Assembly: GCA_016296345.1 (NCBI GenBank)
Contig: JAEDJL010000020.1
Coordinates: 1-35,863, forward strand
DNA length: 35,863 bases
Origin: Bacteroidales bacterium
GTDB lineage: Bacteria > Bacteroidota > Bacteroidia > Bacteroidales > P3
Reading direction: 5' to 3'
Under the pieces are notes generated by a model. That model saw only the letters and a program-made list of their open reading frames with translations. It had not been told where the DNA came from and did no database searches. This document shows, piece by piece, positions 15,510 through 24,036 of the stretch (positions within the stretch are counted from its first letter, which is position 1; every line of letters begins with the position of its first letter). The position numbers and the translations under genes are program-made.

Positions 15510-16263
15510 GAGAGCAATACGGTTTTTTGTTATCCTCATACTTGTGGTTATTGTTGTGATTGTTGCCAACATAAGCATGAGGAACTTTGGTATTGCCCAA
15601 CTTAATATCGCTGTTGAGTACAACGGCGGTGATACTCTCATTGACAAGAGAGATATTTCGACCATGATTTCCAAACGATTTGGCAATGTACTTTCCAAAA
15701 AGAGGAAAGAAGTAAACGGAGAGGAGATTGAAGAATACCTTTTGAAACAAAATCTTGTCTCAAAAGCAAATGTCTATCTTACTTTGGGAGGTAAGCTGAA
15801 TGTGGAAGTGTGGCAAAACAAACCGATTGCAAGAATTTATACATCGGACGGAGAACAATTCTATGTAGATGAGAACAAAGAAGTTTGTGATATTTGCAAA
15901 ACAAGAGCTGCCAATGTGCCGATTGTAAACGGCGATTTGAAAACAAAGGTGAAAAGAAAGACCATTATCGACTCGGTTTCTTTCCCTCTTTACAACGATG
16001 TTTGCAATATGGTATTGGCAATCAACAAAGATGATATTTTGAAACATCAAATAGATCAGATATATTATTCCAAAAAAAATGGTTTTCAGTTGCTTCCAAA
16101 AGTGGGAGATTATGTAATTTTGTTCGGCAGTACCGACAATATGGACGAAAAGCTGAATAAGTTGCATTATTTGTACAAGTATGGATTTTCGAAGCATGGT
16201 TGGGATAATTATAGCATAGTGAATTTGGAATTTAACAATCAAGTTATTTGCACGAGAAAGTAA
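15502..16263 (+). CDS. ftsQ: Cell division protein FtsQ
   Basis: A 253-residue bitopic division protein that recruits FtsL and other septal proteins. It has a short basic cytoplasmic start, one membrane helix (about residues 9-27, Val/Ile-rich), a POTRA-like segment with DTLIDKRDISTMI and EEYLLKQNLVSKANVYLTLGGKLNVEVWQNKPIARIY, and a beta domain (QFYVDENKEVCDIC, VIL FGSTDNMDEKLNKL). The sequence is weakly conserved as usual; identity rests on domain order and position between murC and ftsA. Confidence 0.9.
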   Translation: MNKRAIRFFVILILVVIVVIVANISMRNFGIAQLNIAVEYNGGDTLIDKRDISTMISKRFGNVLSKKRKEVNGEEIEEYLLKQNLVSKANVYLTLGGKLNVEVWQNKPIARIYTSDGEQFYVDENKEVCDICKTRAANVPIVNGDLKTKVKRKTIIDSVSFPLYNDVCNMVLAINKDDILKHQIDQIYYSKKNGFQLLPKVGDYVILFGSTDNMDEKLNKLHYLYKYGFSKHGWDNYSIVNLEFNNQVICTRK

Positions 16264-16280
16264 TCAAAATTTTTTGAAAT

Positions 16281-17615
16281 ATGGAAAATATAGTAGTTGG
16301 TATAGACGTAGGAACGACAAAGATAGCTGTTTTTATCGGACAGAGAGACGAAGAGGGTAAAGTATCTATCATAGGAATGGGTAAGACAACCTCAAGCGGT
16401 GTTGAAAGAGGGGTAGTCAAGAATATAGAACTGACTGCAAAAGCTATCAAGCAGGCAGTAGAACAAGCCGAGGCGATGGCAAATTGTCAGGTTAAGGAAG
16501 TCTATGTGGGTATTGCAGGACAAAATATAAAGTGTCAGCCACAAAGGGGCAACATAATGATACCGGAAGATGACCACATCATAACAATACAAGATGTGGA
16601 GAAGTTGAAACAAGACCAAAACAACATTTCACTTCCTCCGGGAGAACAAATCATTCACGTTGTTGCTCAAAGCTACAGTATAGACGGAGATTCAAGTACT
16701 ATCAATCCTGTCGGAAGAGTTGGAAAGTGCTTGGCAGGAGACTTCAATCTGATAACCGGAAATGTTACCAACATACAAAATATATATCACAGCGTACGCC
16801 TTGCAGGCTATACGGTAAAAGAACTTATTTTGGAACCTATTGCCTCAGCCGAAGCAGTAGTCAATAGTATGGAAAAAGATGCAGGAATATGCCTTGTCGA
16901 TATAGGAGGAGGAACAACCGACATTGCTATTTTCCATGAGGGTATTTTGAGACACACGGCAGTCATACCGTTGGCAGGAAATGTGATAACAGAAGATATA
17001 AAAGAGGGTTGCTCTATAATAAAAACTCAGGCAGAGGCTTTGAAGATAGGTTTCGGAAGATGTTTGGAAGATGACAATTCGCAAAATGAAATAATCTCTA
17101 TACCGGGATTCAGAGGCAAACCGCCAAGAGAAATATCTGTCTTGACACTTACCAAAATCATAAAGGCAAGAGTAAAGATGATATTGGAACAAATCCAATA
17201 CGAAATATACAATACCGATTTTAGCAACAAGCTGATTGCAGGTATAGTATTGACAGGAGGAGGAGCAAAAATCAAGGAGATAGTAAACCTTACAGAATAC
17301 ATCACCGGATTAGATGCAAGAATAGGAAGTCCCGATGACCATTTGAGCGGAAACATCACAGAAGAAATGCAACACCCTATGCACGCAACCGGAATAGGTT
17401 TGGTCTTGAAAGGATTTCAAAAGATAGACGAAGAAAATATGTTGAAAAGCTTTGGCAATACCGATACTTCGTCTGACAATCAAGATGAGGTTACAGAAGA
17501 AACCGAAAACACCGACACCGACAATGAAGTTGAGGAAGAAAAGGTTGAAAAGAAAGGATTTATGACATCGGTAAACAACTTTTTGAAGAGGATAATATCG
17601 GACGGAAATTATTGA
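16281..17615 (+). CDS. ftsA: Cell division protein FtsA
   Basis: An actin-like ATPase that tethers FtsZ filaments to the inner membrane. Phosphate 1 motif is VVGIDVGTTKIAVFIG near the start, VERGVVKNIE follows, subdomain 1C comes next, then phosphate 2 at CLVDIGGGTTDIAIF (near 206-220) and the adenosine motif IVLTGGGAKIKEI (near 325). An acidic linker (about 393-425, Glu/Asp/Thr-rich) leads to KGFMTSVNNFLKRII, a C-terminal amphipathic membrane-targeting helix. Length 444. It is separated from ftsZ by 120 bp that carry a second promoter-like element. Confidence 0.96.
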   Translation: MENIVVGIDVGTTKIAVFIGQRDEEGKVSIIGMGKTTSSGVERGVVKNIELTAKAIKQAVEQAEAMANCQVKEVYVGIAGQNIKCQPQRGNIMIPEDDHIITIQDVEKLKQDQNNISLPPGEQIIHVVAQSYSIDGDSSTINPVGRVGKCLAGDFNLITGNVTNIQNIYHSVRLAGYTVKELILEPIASAEAVVNSMEKDAGICLVDIGGGTTDIAIFHEGILRHTAVIPLAGNVITEDIKEGCSIIKTQAEALKIGFGRCLEDDNSQNEIISIPGFRGKPPREISVLTLTKIIKARVKMILEQIQYEIYNTDFSNKLIAGIVLTGGGAKIKEIVNLTEYITGLDARIGSPDDHLSGNITEEMQHPMHATGIGLVLKGFQKIDEENMLKSFGNTDTSSDNQDEVTEETENTDTDNEVEEEKVEKKGFMTSVNNFLKRIISDGNY

Positions 17616-17662
17616 TTGGGGTTTTTAACAATACAGTGTTGAGAAGTTGGCGATTTTTTCGA

Positions 17663-17695
17663 TTGAGCTTTTTTTGAAAAGTAGTAATTTTACAA
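17663..17695 (+). promoter_or_regulatory. Probable ftsZ promoter
   Basis: The 15-mer GTAGTAATTTTACAA (17681-17695) is identical to the element before mraZ at 4574-4588. Its TAATTTTA core (17685-17692) is 19 nt downstream of a TTG at 17663-17665, matching the spacing of Bacteroidetes promoters though not the perfect -7 sequence. It lies 41 nt before the ATG of ftsZ in the only sizeable gap in the second half of the cluster. Confidence 0.5.
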
Positions 17696-17735
17696 ATTGA
17701 TTTAGTAACATACGACAAAAAACAATAGATTGGTT

Positions 17736-19493
17736 ATGGACGAACAGTTATTATTGGATAAGGAGGAGTATTTGGACGTTGACGTACAGCACGAAACCAC
17801 TTCCTACATCAAGGTTTTGGGAGTAGGAGGAGCAGGAACGAATGCTGTAAACCATATGTCTAAAAAGGGTATCAACGGAGTAGATTTGTTTGTGTGCAAC
17901 ACAGATGCTAAAAGTTTGAATTCAAGCCCTGTAAAGCACCAAATCAGAATAGGAAAGTTGGGAGCAGGCAACGATCCCGAAAGAGGACGCAAGGCGGCAG
18001 AAGAAAACAAAGATGTGATAAGAGGTGTTTTTGACGAGAATACCCGAATGGTGTTTATCACAGCAGGAATGGGAGGCGGAACAGGAACAGGTGCTTCTCC
18101 CGTAATAGCAAAAATTGCAAAAGACATAGTTCTTCCCGAAGATGAAGAGAGCTTGCTTGTTGTCGGAGTTGTTACTTTGCCATTTGGCTTTGAGGGAAGG
18201 AAAAGAAAAAAACAAGCAGAGGAAGGAATAAAGAAGCTGAAAGAGATTGTGGATTGCATCGTCATCGTCAATACAGACAAGTTGATGGAGTGCAGAAGTA
18301 TGTCTTTTTCTGCTGCTTTCGCATTGGCAGATGATGTATTGTTCACTGCGGTAAAAGGAATATCTGAAGTCATAACCAACACAGGCTACATACAAGTCGA
18401 TTTTCGTGATATCCAATCGGTAATGAAAGACTCCGGAGTTGCACTCATGGGAATGGGAGTTGCAGAAGGAGACAACAGAGCATTGGAGGCAGTAAAGGCA
18501 GCCACTACTTCCGAATTGCTAAACGACAATGACATTTCAAAAACAAAGAATATCCTGCTTACCTTCTCTTGCAGTCATGAATATGAAATATTAATGGACG
18601 AAGTTGGCATGGTAACCGAATATTTGCAAGACAAGACAAGCGAAGATGTGGATGTGATTTGGGGAATAAGTTATGACGACAACTTGGGACAATCTCTCAG
18701 CATAACGCTTATTGCCACAGGATTTGAGTTTCAAGACATCTACACACCCTCAACAAGAGGACCGATTGTGATAGACCTTGATGAAAACACAAAAGAAGAT
18801 ACTGCCAAACCTGTACAAAAGACCACAGAAACCCAAGAAGGTAAGATTGTTTTGAAAACTGATAGTACCAATCAACAAAAAACCGAACAAGCAGCAACTT
18901 CCAAAAAAGAACCCGAGAGAAAGGTAATAGTTGTGGACCAAGACATGAAGCCGATAAAAGAAGAGAGCGTTACCAAAGAGCCTTCTGCTTCTGCACCTTC
19001 TTCTCCTCAGATAACTTTTACCGATGCTCCGAGACAAGAATTGAAAAAACAAGGTTGTATAGAGCCAAGACAAACCGTTGCAGAGCCAAAAACTGCCAAG
19101 ACTCTTGTAGATATACTTCCCGAACGTGAGGATAAGAAGCCTTATTCCACACAAATAACAGAGCCTGAACAACCAAAAACTCACGAAAAACCTCAAAGCG
19201 AACTTATCACCATAGTCAATAAGGAGACAAATGGTTTGCACCACAAGGAAGCTTATCAGCATGGTGCAAATGAGACTTTCGAGATTAAAATGGAAAGAAT
19301 GCGAAAAATCAGAGAAGCCATGCAAACCGAAGAGGGAATAGAGACCATTATGAAAACTCACCCGACGGCTGAGAATAATTTTGAGTTCACCCGTCTCTAC
19401 TCTGCTTCAACACCCTCAAGCACTATCAGCGTAAACAAAGCAGGAGACGTCGAAATAAAAACCAATACTGCACTCAATGCAGGAACAGATTAG
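17736..19493 (+). CDS. ftsZ: Cell division GTPase FtsZ with a very long C-terminal linker
   Basis: A tubulin-like GTPase that forms the Z ring. I chose the ATG at 17736 over an in-frame TTG at 17730. The GTPase core runs to about residue 335: GVGGAGTNAVNHM (29-41), GMGGGTGTGASPVIA (111-125, tubulin signature), NTDKLM, and the T7-region LLNDNDISKTKNILLTFS. The remaining 250 residues are Lys/Glu/Gln/Pro/Thr-rich and disordered in appearance, giving 585 residues in total, much longer than the 430-460 I remember for Bacteroides or Porphyromonas. The end has a basic MERMRKIREAM helix and a STISVNKAGDVEIKTN stretch similar in layout to Bacteroidetes FtsZ tails, but the usual aromatic-Arg-Arg core is not obvious. 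dut follows 8 bp later. Confidence 0.96.
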   Translation: MDEQLLLDKEEYLDVDVQHETTSYIKVLGVGGAGTNAVNHMSKKGINGVDLFVCNTDAKSLNSSPVKHQIRIGKLGAGNDPERGRKAAEENKDVIRGVFDENTRMVFITAGMGGGTGTGASPVIAKIAKDIVLPEDEESLLVVGVVTLPFGFEGRKRKKQAEEGIKKLKEIVDCIVIVNTDKLMECRSMSFSAAFALADDVLFTAVKGISEVITNTGYIQVDFRDIQSVMKDSGVALMGMGVAEGDNRALEAVKAATTSELLNDNDISKTKNILLTFSCSHEYEILMDEVGMVTEYLQDKTSEDVDVIWGISYDDNLGQSLSITLIATGFEFQDIYTPSTRGPIVIDLDENTKEDTAKPVQKTTETQEGKIVLKTDSTNQQKTEQAATSKKEPERKVIVVDQDMKPIKEESVTKEPSASAPSSPQITFTDAPRQELKKQGCIEPRQTVAEPKTAKTLVDILPEREDKKPYSTQITEPEQPKTHEKPQSELITIVNKETNGLHHKEAYQHGANETFEIKMERMRKIREAMQTEEGIETIMKTHPTAENNFEFTRLYSASTPSSTISVNKAGDVEIKTNTALNAGTD

Positions 19494-19501
19494 TCTCTTA
19501 T

Positions 19502-19933
19502 ATGAAAGTACAGATAATAAACAAATCAAAACACAGCCTGCCTGCCTACGAAACTCTTTTGTCGGCAGGCATGGATTTAAGAGCCGACATCAACGAACCC
19601 ATAATCATTGCCCCCGGAGAGAGAGTTCTTGTTCCGACCGGCTTATATATCGCACTACCTGAGGGATATGAAGCACAAATAAGACCACGTTCGGGTTTGG
19701 CTTTCAAACATGGGATTACCGTTTTGAACTCCCCGGGTACCATAGATGCAGATTACAGAGGCGAGATTAAAGTCTTGCTTATCAATTTATCCAAAGAAAC
19801 ATTTGAAATACACGATTCGGAACGCATAGCCCAAATGATTGTAGCGCCATTTGCCAAAGTCGAATGGGAACAAACCGACAGTTTGGAAGCAACACAAAGA
19901 GGCGAAGGCGGATTCGGACATACAGGAAAATAA
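19502..19933 (+). CDS. dut: Deoxyuridine 5'-triphosphate nucleotidohydrolase
   Basis: dUTPase hydrolyses dUTP to dUMP and pyrophosphate, keeping uracil out of DNA and feeding dTMP synthesis. A trimeric-type enzyme of 143 residues with all five motifs: AGMDLRADI (1), PRSGLAFKHGI (2), VLNSPGTIDADYRGEIKV (3, catalytic Asp), ERIAQMIVAP (4) and GEGGFGHTGK (5, C-terminal, closes the active site). It is 8 bp after ftsZ and 8 bp before prfB, so probably part of the same transcript. Confidence 0.97.
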   Translation: MKVQIINKSKHSLPAYETLLSAGMDLRADINEPIIIAPGERVLVPTGLYIALPEGYEAQIRPRSGLAFKHGITVLNSPGTIDADYRGEIKVLLINLSKETFEIHDSERIAQMIVAPFAKVEWEQTDSLEATQRGEGGFGHTGK

Positions 19934-19941
19934 ATATCACA

Positions 19942-21025
19942 ATGACAATAGAAGAAGCAGGCAAAGAATTTGCCAAAAGGGTAGAAACCCTGAGGAGGTG
20001 TCTTTGACATCGATGGTTTGACATCGCAAATAGCAGAAGAAGAACAAAAGACACAAGCCGACGGCTTTTGGAACGACGCCAAAGAAGCCGAGAAATTCTT
20101 AAAGCAACTCAGTGCAAAGAAAAACAAGGTGGCAGATTTCGAGAAAGTGAACTCTGCCTACGAAGATTTTCAAGTGATAAAAGAGTTCTATCAGGCAGGC
20201 GAAATAGAAGAAGCCGAAGCCGAAGAGAACATCGAAAGCCTCAACAAAGTGATTGAGGAATTGGAAATGAAGAGTATGCTTTCTGCCGAAGAAGACTCTC
20301 TTTCGGCAATCGTTACAATCAATGCAGGAGCAGGAGGAACAGAAAGCTGCGATTGGGCGTCGATGCTCATGCGAATGTACACCCGTTGGGCAGAAAGAAA
20401 CAAATACAAGCTCACACAAATCGACTTCCAAGAGGGAGATGTGGCAGGAATAAAGAGCGTCAGCTTTCAGATTGACGGCAATTATGCCTATGGCTATCTG
20501 AAAGGAGAGAGCGGAGTACACCGTTTGGTGAGAATATCCCCCTTCAATGCAGCAGGCAAACGTCAGACTTCCTTTGCATCTGTCTATGTCTATCCCGTAA
20601 TTGACGAAAGCATAGAGATAAACATCAACCCTGCCGACATCGAATGGGATACTTTTCGCTCTTCAGGACCCGGAGGACAGAACGTAAACAAGGTAGAAAC
20701 AGCTGTAAGGCTGCACTACAAACCCTCAAACATAGTTATCGAATGTCAGCAGACCCGTTCCCAGCTTCAAAACAGAGAGAAAGCCATGCAGATGCTCAAA
20801 TCACAGCTCTACGAACAAGAGTTGCGAAAGAAGAGGGAGAAAATTGCCGAAATGGAAGGCAGCAAGAAAAAAATTGAATGGGGAAGCCAGATAAGAAATT
20901 ACGTTCTTCACCCCTACAAGTTGGTCAAAGACGTCCGCACAAACGTCGAAACCACCGACACGGCAGCCGTTTTGGACGGCGATTTGGAAGCATTCATCAA
21001 AAGCTACCTCATGTTTATGGCATAA
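19942..21025 (+). CDS. prfB: Peptide chain release factor 2, expressed by programmed +1 frameshift
   Basis: RF2 recognises UGA and UAA codons and triggers peptide release on the ribosome. Translation from ATG 19942 gives 21 codons, ending at an in-frame TGA (20005-20007); a +1 shift at CTT-T-GAC continues into the main frame for 339 further codons, giving 360 residues, against about 365 in E. coli. The recognition motif SPF lies at residues 199-201 (RISPFN) and the catalytic GGQ at 244-246 (SSGPGGQNVNK). A start at the TTG at 20018 would lose the first 25 residues. It is 8 bp after dut. The stop codon lies within the base of a long hairpin. Confidence 0.97.
19993..20008 (+). promoter_or_regulatory. 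RF2 autoregulatory +1 frameshift site
   Basis: AGGAGG (19993-19998), three nucleotides, then CTTTGAC (20002-20008). This is the classical layout: an internal Shine-Dalgarno sequence 3 nt from a CTT slippery codon followed by a poorly terminated TGA-C. When RF2 is scarce, the ribosome shifts +1 and makes more RF2. Confidence 0.96.
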
Positions 21026-21075
21026 TGTTGGCAAAAGCGTCTTTCCTGTAAGGAAGTACGCTTTTGCTAACATTA
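21023..21075. terminator. Long perfect-like hairpin between convergent prfB and the Zorya operon
   Basis: TAATGTT at 21023-21029 and AACATTA at 21069-21075 are the base; GCAAAAGCGT pairs with ACGCTTTTGC, and a further six pairs lead to a GTA loop. This gives about 25 pairs with one mismatch and two G-T wobbles. The first three bases are the prfB stop codon. No T-run follows on either strand, so it is not a textbook intrinsic terminator, though it may still stop or protect both converging transcripts. Confidence 0.55.
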
Positions 21076-21112
21076 TGGTGTAGTAGCGTTGTTCTTCTCC
21101 ATGTTTTTGAAT

Positions 21113-21907
21113 TTAGTCAGTATTGTACTTTTTTTCAAATTCCTCAAGTTCAAGTTTGTTTATCCCCTTGCTAAAATTCTCTTTGTGCCGTTCATTAACT
21201 TGAGAATGACATTTTATACACAGACATTGTAAGTTGCTGAAATCATTATGGAGTTTATCTCCGTCTTTATGATGACAATGAATGTACATACGATCGAAAC
21301 GATTGCTTACTTTAAGTCCACATTTCTCACAAGTATAATCTTTTGATTCTTTATATTGTCTGCTAATTTTATCCCAATCGCTCGTGTAACCAAAAATATC
21401 AGGTTCAATTTCTGAGTTAAGTCGTGATTTCTCCAATAAGTCTGCAAATTCTTTGAATGTCATGTCGCTATATTGAGATAGCTTTTCTATACAATTTCTG
21501 CAAAGCGGTAAGTCTGAAACTTTAACTATTTCTCCTCCATTGCTTCGATTACGGACGGGTACTTCATCGCCTTTATATCCGTTGATATAATGACCATTGA
21601 ATTTACCTTTTTCGATAAATTCTTCCAATGTTTTGCATTTGCAAATATGGTATTTTGGCTTTCCGTATTTCTCTAAAAAATAGTCGAATTTGTACATATA
21701 GGTGCGATATTCCTTGCCACTGGTTTTATCAACAGTGAAAATACCGTCATCTCTGACTGATAATTGTCCGTTTTTTATTGCTTCAATAGGGTCTTTAATA
21801 TAAATAAGATCTTTTCCTTTGAGAGAGTCAAATTCTTTAACTTTGTAGCCTTTCCGAATTAAATATTCTCTCAGCGGAGAAAAATCAAAAATAGGACTAT
21901 CGTTCAT
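21113..21907 (-). CDS. zorE: HNH nuclease of type II Zorya system, ZorE-like
   Basis: A 264-residue protein with a C-terminal HNH nuclease domain, the presumed DNA-cutting or nicking effector of a Zorya anti-phage system. The Cys/His core is CEKC (193-196), HCHHKDGD (210-217, with the HH of the HNH motif), NLQCLCIKCH (226-235). The N-terminal two thirds hold a region with HICKCKTLEEF and LPLCRNCIEKL. I prefer the ATG at 21907 to an in-frame TTG at 21916. It lies 11 bp after zorB. Family knowledge: type II Zorya is ZorA-ZorB-ZorE with an HNH protein; gene order and composition match here. Identity as ZorE is inferred from context plus the HNH domain. Confidence 0.85.
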   Translation of the reverse strand: MNDSPIFDFSPLREYLIRKGYKVKEFDSLKGKDLIYIKDPIEAIKNGQLSVRDDGIFTVDKTSGKEYRTYMYKFDYFLEKYGKPKYHICKCKTLEEFIEKGKFNGHYINGYKGDEVPVRNRSNGGEIVKVSDLPLCRNCIEKLSQYSDMTFKEFADLLEKSRLNSEIEPDIFGYTSDWDKISRQYKESKDYTCEKCGLKVSNRFDRMYIHCHHKDGDKLHNDFSNLQCLCIKCHSQVNERHKENFSKGINKLELEEFEKKYNTD

Positions 21908-21918
21908 TGTCTTCAATT

Positions 21919-22638
21919 TTATAGAATAGAGGCATTATTTTTCTTGTTCTTGTTTACAAAGTTCTCAAGAACTTCTTCTCCGGAAGTAATGATGCGAAAT
22001 TCCACTCTTCGAGAACGATCTTTGTCTATGGCTTTTTTGGTTTCCGCTACATATTTTCCATTGGAATCTATTGCTTTTCCATAAGACAATCCATTGGCGG
22101 TGAACCAAAATTCCAATTTCCTTTTTTGTTCATCAGTGTACTTTTGGTAGCTCTCCATATTCCTTATGTATTCCAATACACTATATGAGCGTAATTGAGA
22201 CAATTTTATATTTGCCAGAAAAGGATCAGTCCCGAATTGTGGAGCAGGAACATCGTCTGTGTGTCCCTCTATTCGTATTTCTTTAATCTTATTTGCAAGA
22301 GAATCTTCCAACAAAATGCTCAAATATCTTGGAATAAACTCATCAATAATCTCACAAAATGTTGGAGTAAGCTGATATGAACCTGTAGCGAATAACACTT
22401 GGGGATTGTTGAATTTCATACTGAGATCTTTTCCTATTGCCATTTGCCATCTTGCAGTGTCTCCCTCAAACTCTTGAACAAGTTTAGCATGGAGGGATTG
22501 TTTTGTCTCTACGTATTCTGTAAGTACACTTTGATTAGAATCAACTCTAATCATATATGCAATAGCAACAAATAGAAAAATAATCATCAAACCTGTCATA
22601 AGGTCAGAAACAGATAGCCATACATTATTCTTTGCCAT
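21919..22638 (-). CDS. zorB: Zorya membrane motor stator component ZorB (MotB/OmpA-like)
   Basis: A 239-residue inner-membrane protein that, with ZorA, is expected to form a proton-driven rotary motor sensing phage attack at the envelope. It has a short cytoplasmic start, one membrane helix (about 13-31) with the invariant ion-binding Asp12 in SVSDLMTGLM, and an OmpA-like peptidoglycan-binding domain with IEGHTDD (123-129), LSQLRSYSVLEYI and DKDRSRRVEFRI. This is the standard ZorB layout. It is 2 bp after zorA and 11 bp before zorE. Confidence 0.92.
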   Translation of the reverse strand: MAKNNVWLSVSDLMTGLMIIFLFVAIAYMIRVDSNQSVLTEYVETKQSLHAKLVQEFEGDTARWQMAIGKDLSMKFNNPQVLFATGSYQLTPTFCEIIDEFIPRYLSILLEDSLANKIKEIRIEGHTDDVPAPQFGTDPFLANIKLSQLRSYSVLEYIRNMESYQKYTDEQKRKLEFWFTANGLSYGKAIDSNGKYVAETKKAIDKDRSRRVEFRIITSGEEVLENFVNKNKKNNASIL

Positions 22639-22640
22639 AA

Positions 22641-24026
22641 TTACTTGGTATTTTTATCCATTATTGCTTGAATACAAGTATCAAGATTTCTAAGAGTTGT
22701 ACTTAATCTTGCATAGAATTTTTCATCTAATCCATTTATTTGAGTATTCAAATCATCAGAACCACGCCTTATAATGCTAACGGCTTCGTTCATACCTGTC
22801 TTTGTCTCTTTCCAAAATTCTCCTGCATAATCTTTGATTGCATTTAATTCATTGAGCTTTTCAATCAAAGCAACAACGCTTTCGGTGAAATCTCTTTGCT
22901 TTTTAACCCAATCATTCAGTTTCTTTGTTGATTGATCAAAACTTTCCATGTTTGTTTTTGAGAGTTCAGCCGTTTGTTGCAAATCTGTAGAAATGGATTT
23001 GAATTTTTCGTCTTCAATAATTACTTCGTTGAGAGCGTTTACTAATTTTGATAGTTTTCCTCCGCTGCCTACCATTGACTCTGTGTTTTCTTTAACATGA
23101 GTGAGTGTTGTGGAGGTTTGCTCAAAGTTGATAGTCATTTCTTTATATTGTGAGGTCAAAGATTGAATCATCTCTTTGTTTTCAATTTGCCACTTGTTCA
23201 ATTTTTCAACACTATTGTTTAGTTGCTCAAAGTTTTCGGTAACGAGTTTACTTATCAATGCATTCATTTGAGATTGAAATTCTTCGGTTACCTTTTTCAT
23301 TACTTCAACAAGTGCTTCTGTATTGTTCTTCTGCAATAGAACAGAAAAGTCATCAAACTTATCACTCAATAGTTGATTCGTATCGTTCATTTGAACTTTT
23401 ATCTCTGCTATTCCTTTTCTTAATTCTTTGGAAAGCTCTTCTGTATTGATTTTTTGTAATAAGTCCGAGAAAATATCGAACCTCTGTTTCAAATCAGTAC
23501 AAAGATTCTCTACTAAGTCATTGTTCTTTGACATTAGAATTGTGCATTCCTTTAAGTTGCCAATCTCAGAAACAATACTTTGCAGACTTGATGACACAGT
23601 TTCATAATACTGAAATCTATTTGAAGCGTTTAGAGATATTTTATCTTCTAATGCTTTAACCGATTTGCAAATAAGGTTCGCAGCATCATTGATGTCAGAG
23701 TGTCCGTCTGTTTCTTTATCATATAACTTGTTGATTACTTTTGATAAAACAAGAGATGAAATCATACCTGCAATAGAGGTAAAAAACGCTGTTTTCAAAC
23801 CTGCCAGTAATTCAGGAATACTTTCTTCTAATTCATCAGGATTGAAATTTAATAAACCTATACTAATGCCAATAAAAGTTCCAAGAACGCCTAAGGTGGA
23901 TACTAAGGAAGGAAACATCTCCACCTGCCGACGATTGTTAATAAGATTTCCTTGTTTTTTTAATCTTTGGACGTGAATATAAAGTCCGATGGCTACGCCA
24001 ATAATTATGGCAATAAACAAATACAT
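22641..24026 (-). CDS. zorA: Zorya membrane motor component ZorA (MotA/TolQ/ExbB-like)
   Basis: The ion-driven rotor partner of ZorB. From ATG 24026 it has 461 residues: a first helix (about 1-16), FPSLVSTLGVLGTFIGISIGLL (second helix), and LLAGLKTAFFTSIAGMISSLV (third helix) form the MotA/ExbB-like core, followed by a long cytoplasmic coiled-coil tail (about 115-455) with Asn/Lys/Glu heptads, as in ZorA proteins that carry the signal to the effector. A second possible start at 24075 is out of frame by one nucleotide because of a nine-C tract at 24050-24058; with eight C's the protein gains an N-terminal MKRNNYPPLNGIESIS. Only with that extension does the first helix have a normal cytoplasmic lead. 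Confidence 0.92.
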   Translation of the reverse strand: MYLFIAIIIGVAIGLYIHVQRLKKQGNLINNRRQVEMFPSLVSTLGVLGTFIGISIGLLNFNPDELEESIPELLAGLKTAFFTSIAGMISSLVLSKVINKLYDKETDGHSDINDAANLICKSVKALEDKISLNASNRFQYYETVSSSLQSIVSEIGNLKECTILMSKNNDLVENLCTDLKQRFDIFSDLLQKINTEELSKELRKGIAEIKVQMNDTNQLLSDKFDDFSVLLQKNNTEALVEVMKKVTEEFQSQMNALISKLVTENFEQLNNSVEKLNKWQIENKEMIQSLTSQYKEMTINFEQTSTTLTHVKENTESMVGSGGKLSKLVNALNEVIIEDEKFKSISTDLQQTAELSKTNMESFDQSTKKLNDWVKKQRDFTESVVALIEKLNELNAIKDYAGEFWKETKTGMNEAVSIIRRGSDDLNTQINGLDEKFYARLSTTLRNLDTCIQAIMDKNTK

Positions 24027-24036
24027 TGAAATTGAT

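Noticed and set aside
17730..17735. TTG start of FtsZ at 17730
   Set aside because: An ATG follows two codons later at 17736 with a normal N-terminus; there is no reason to prefer TTG.
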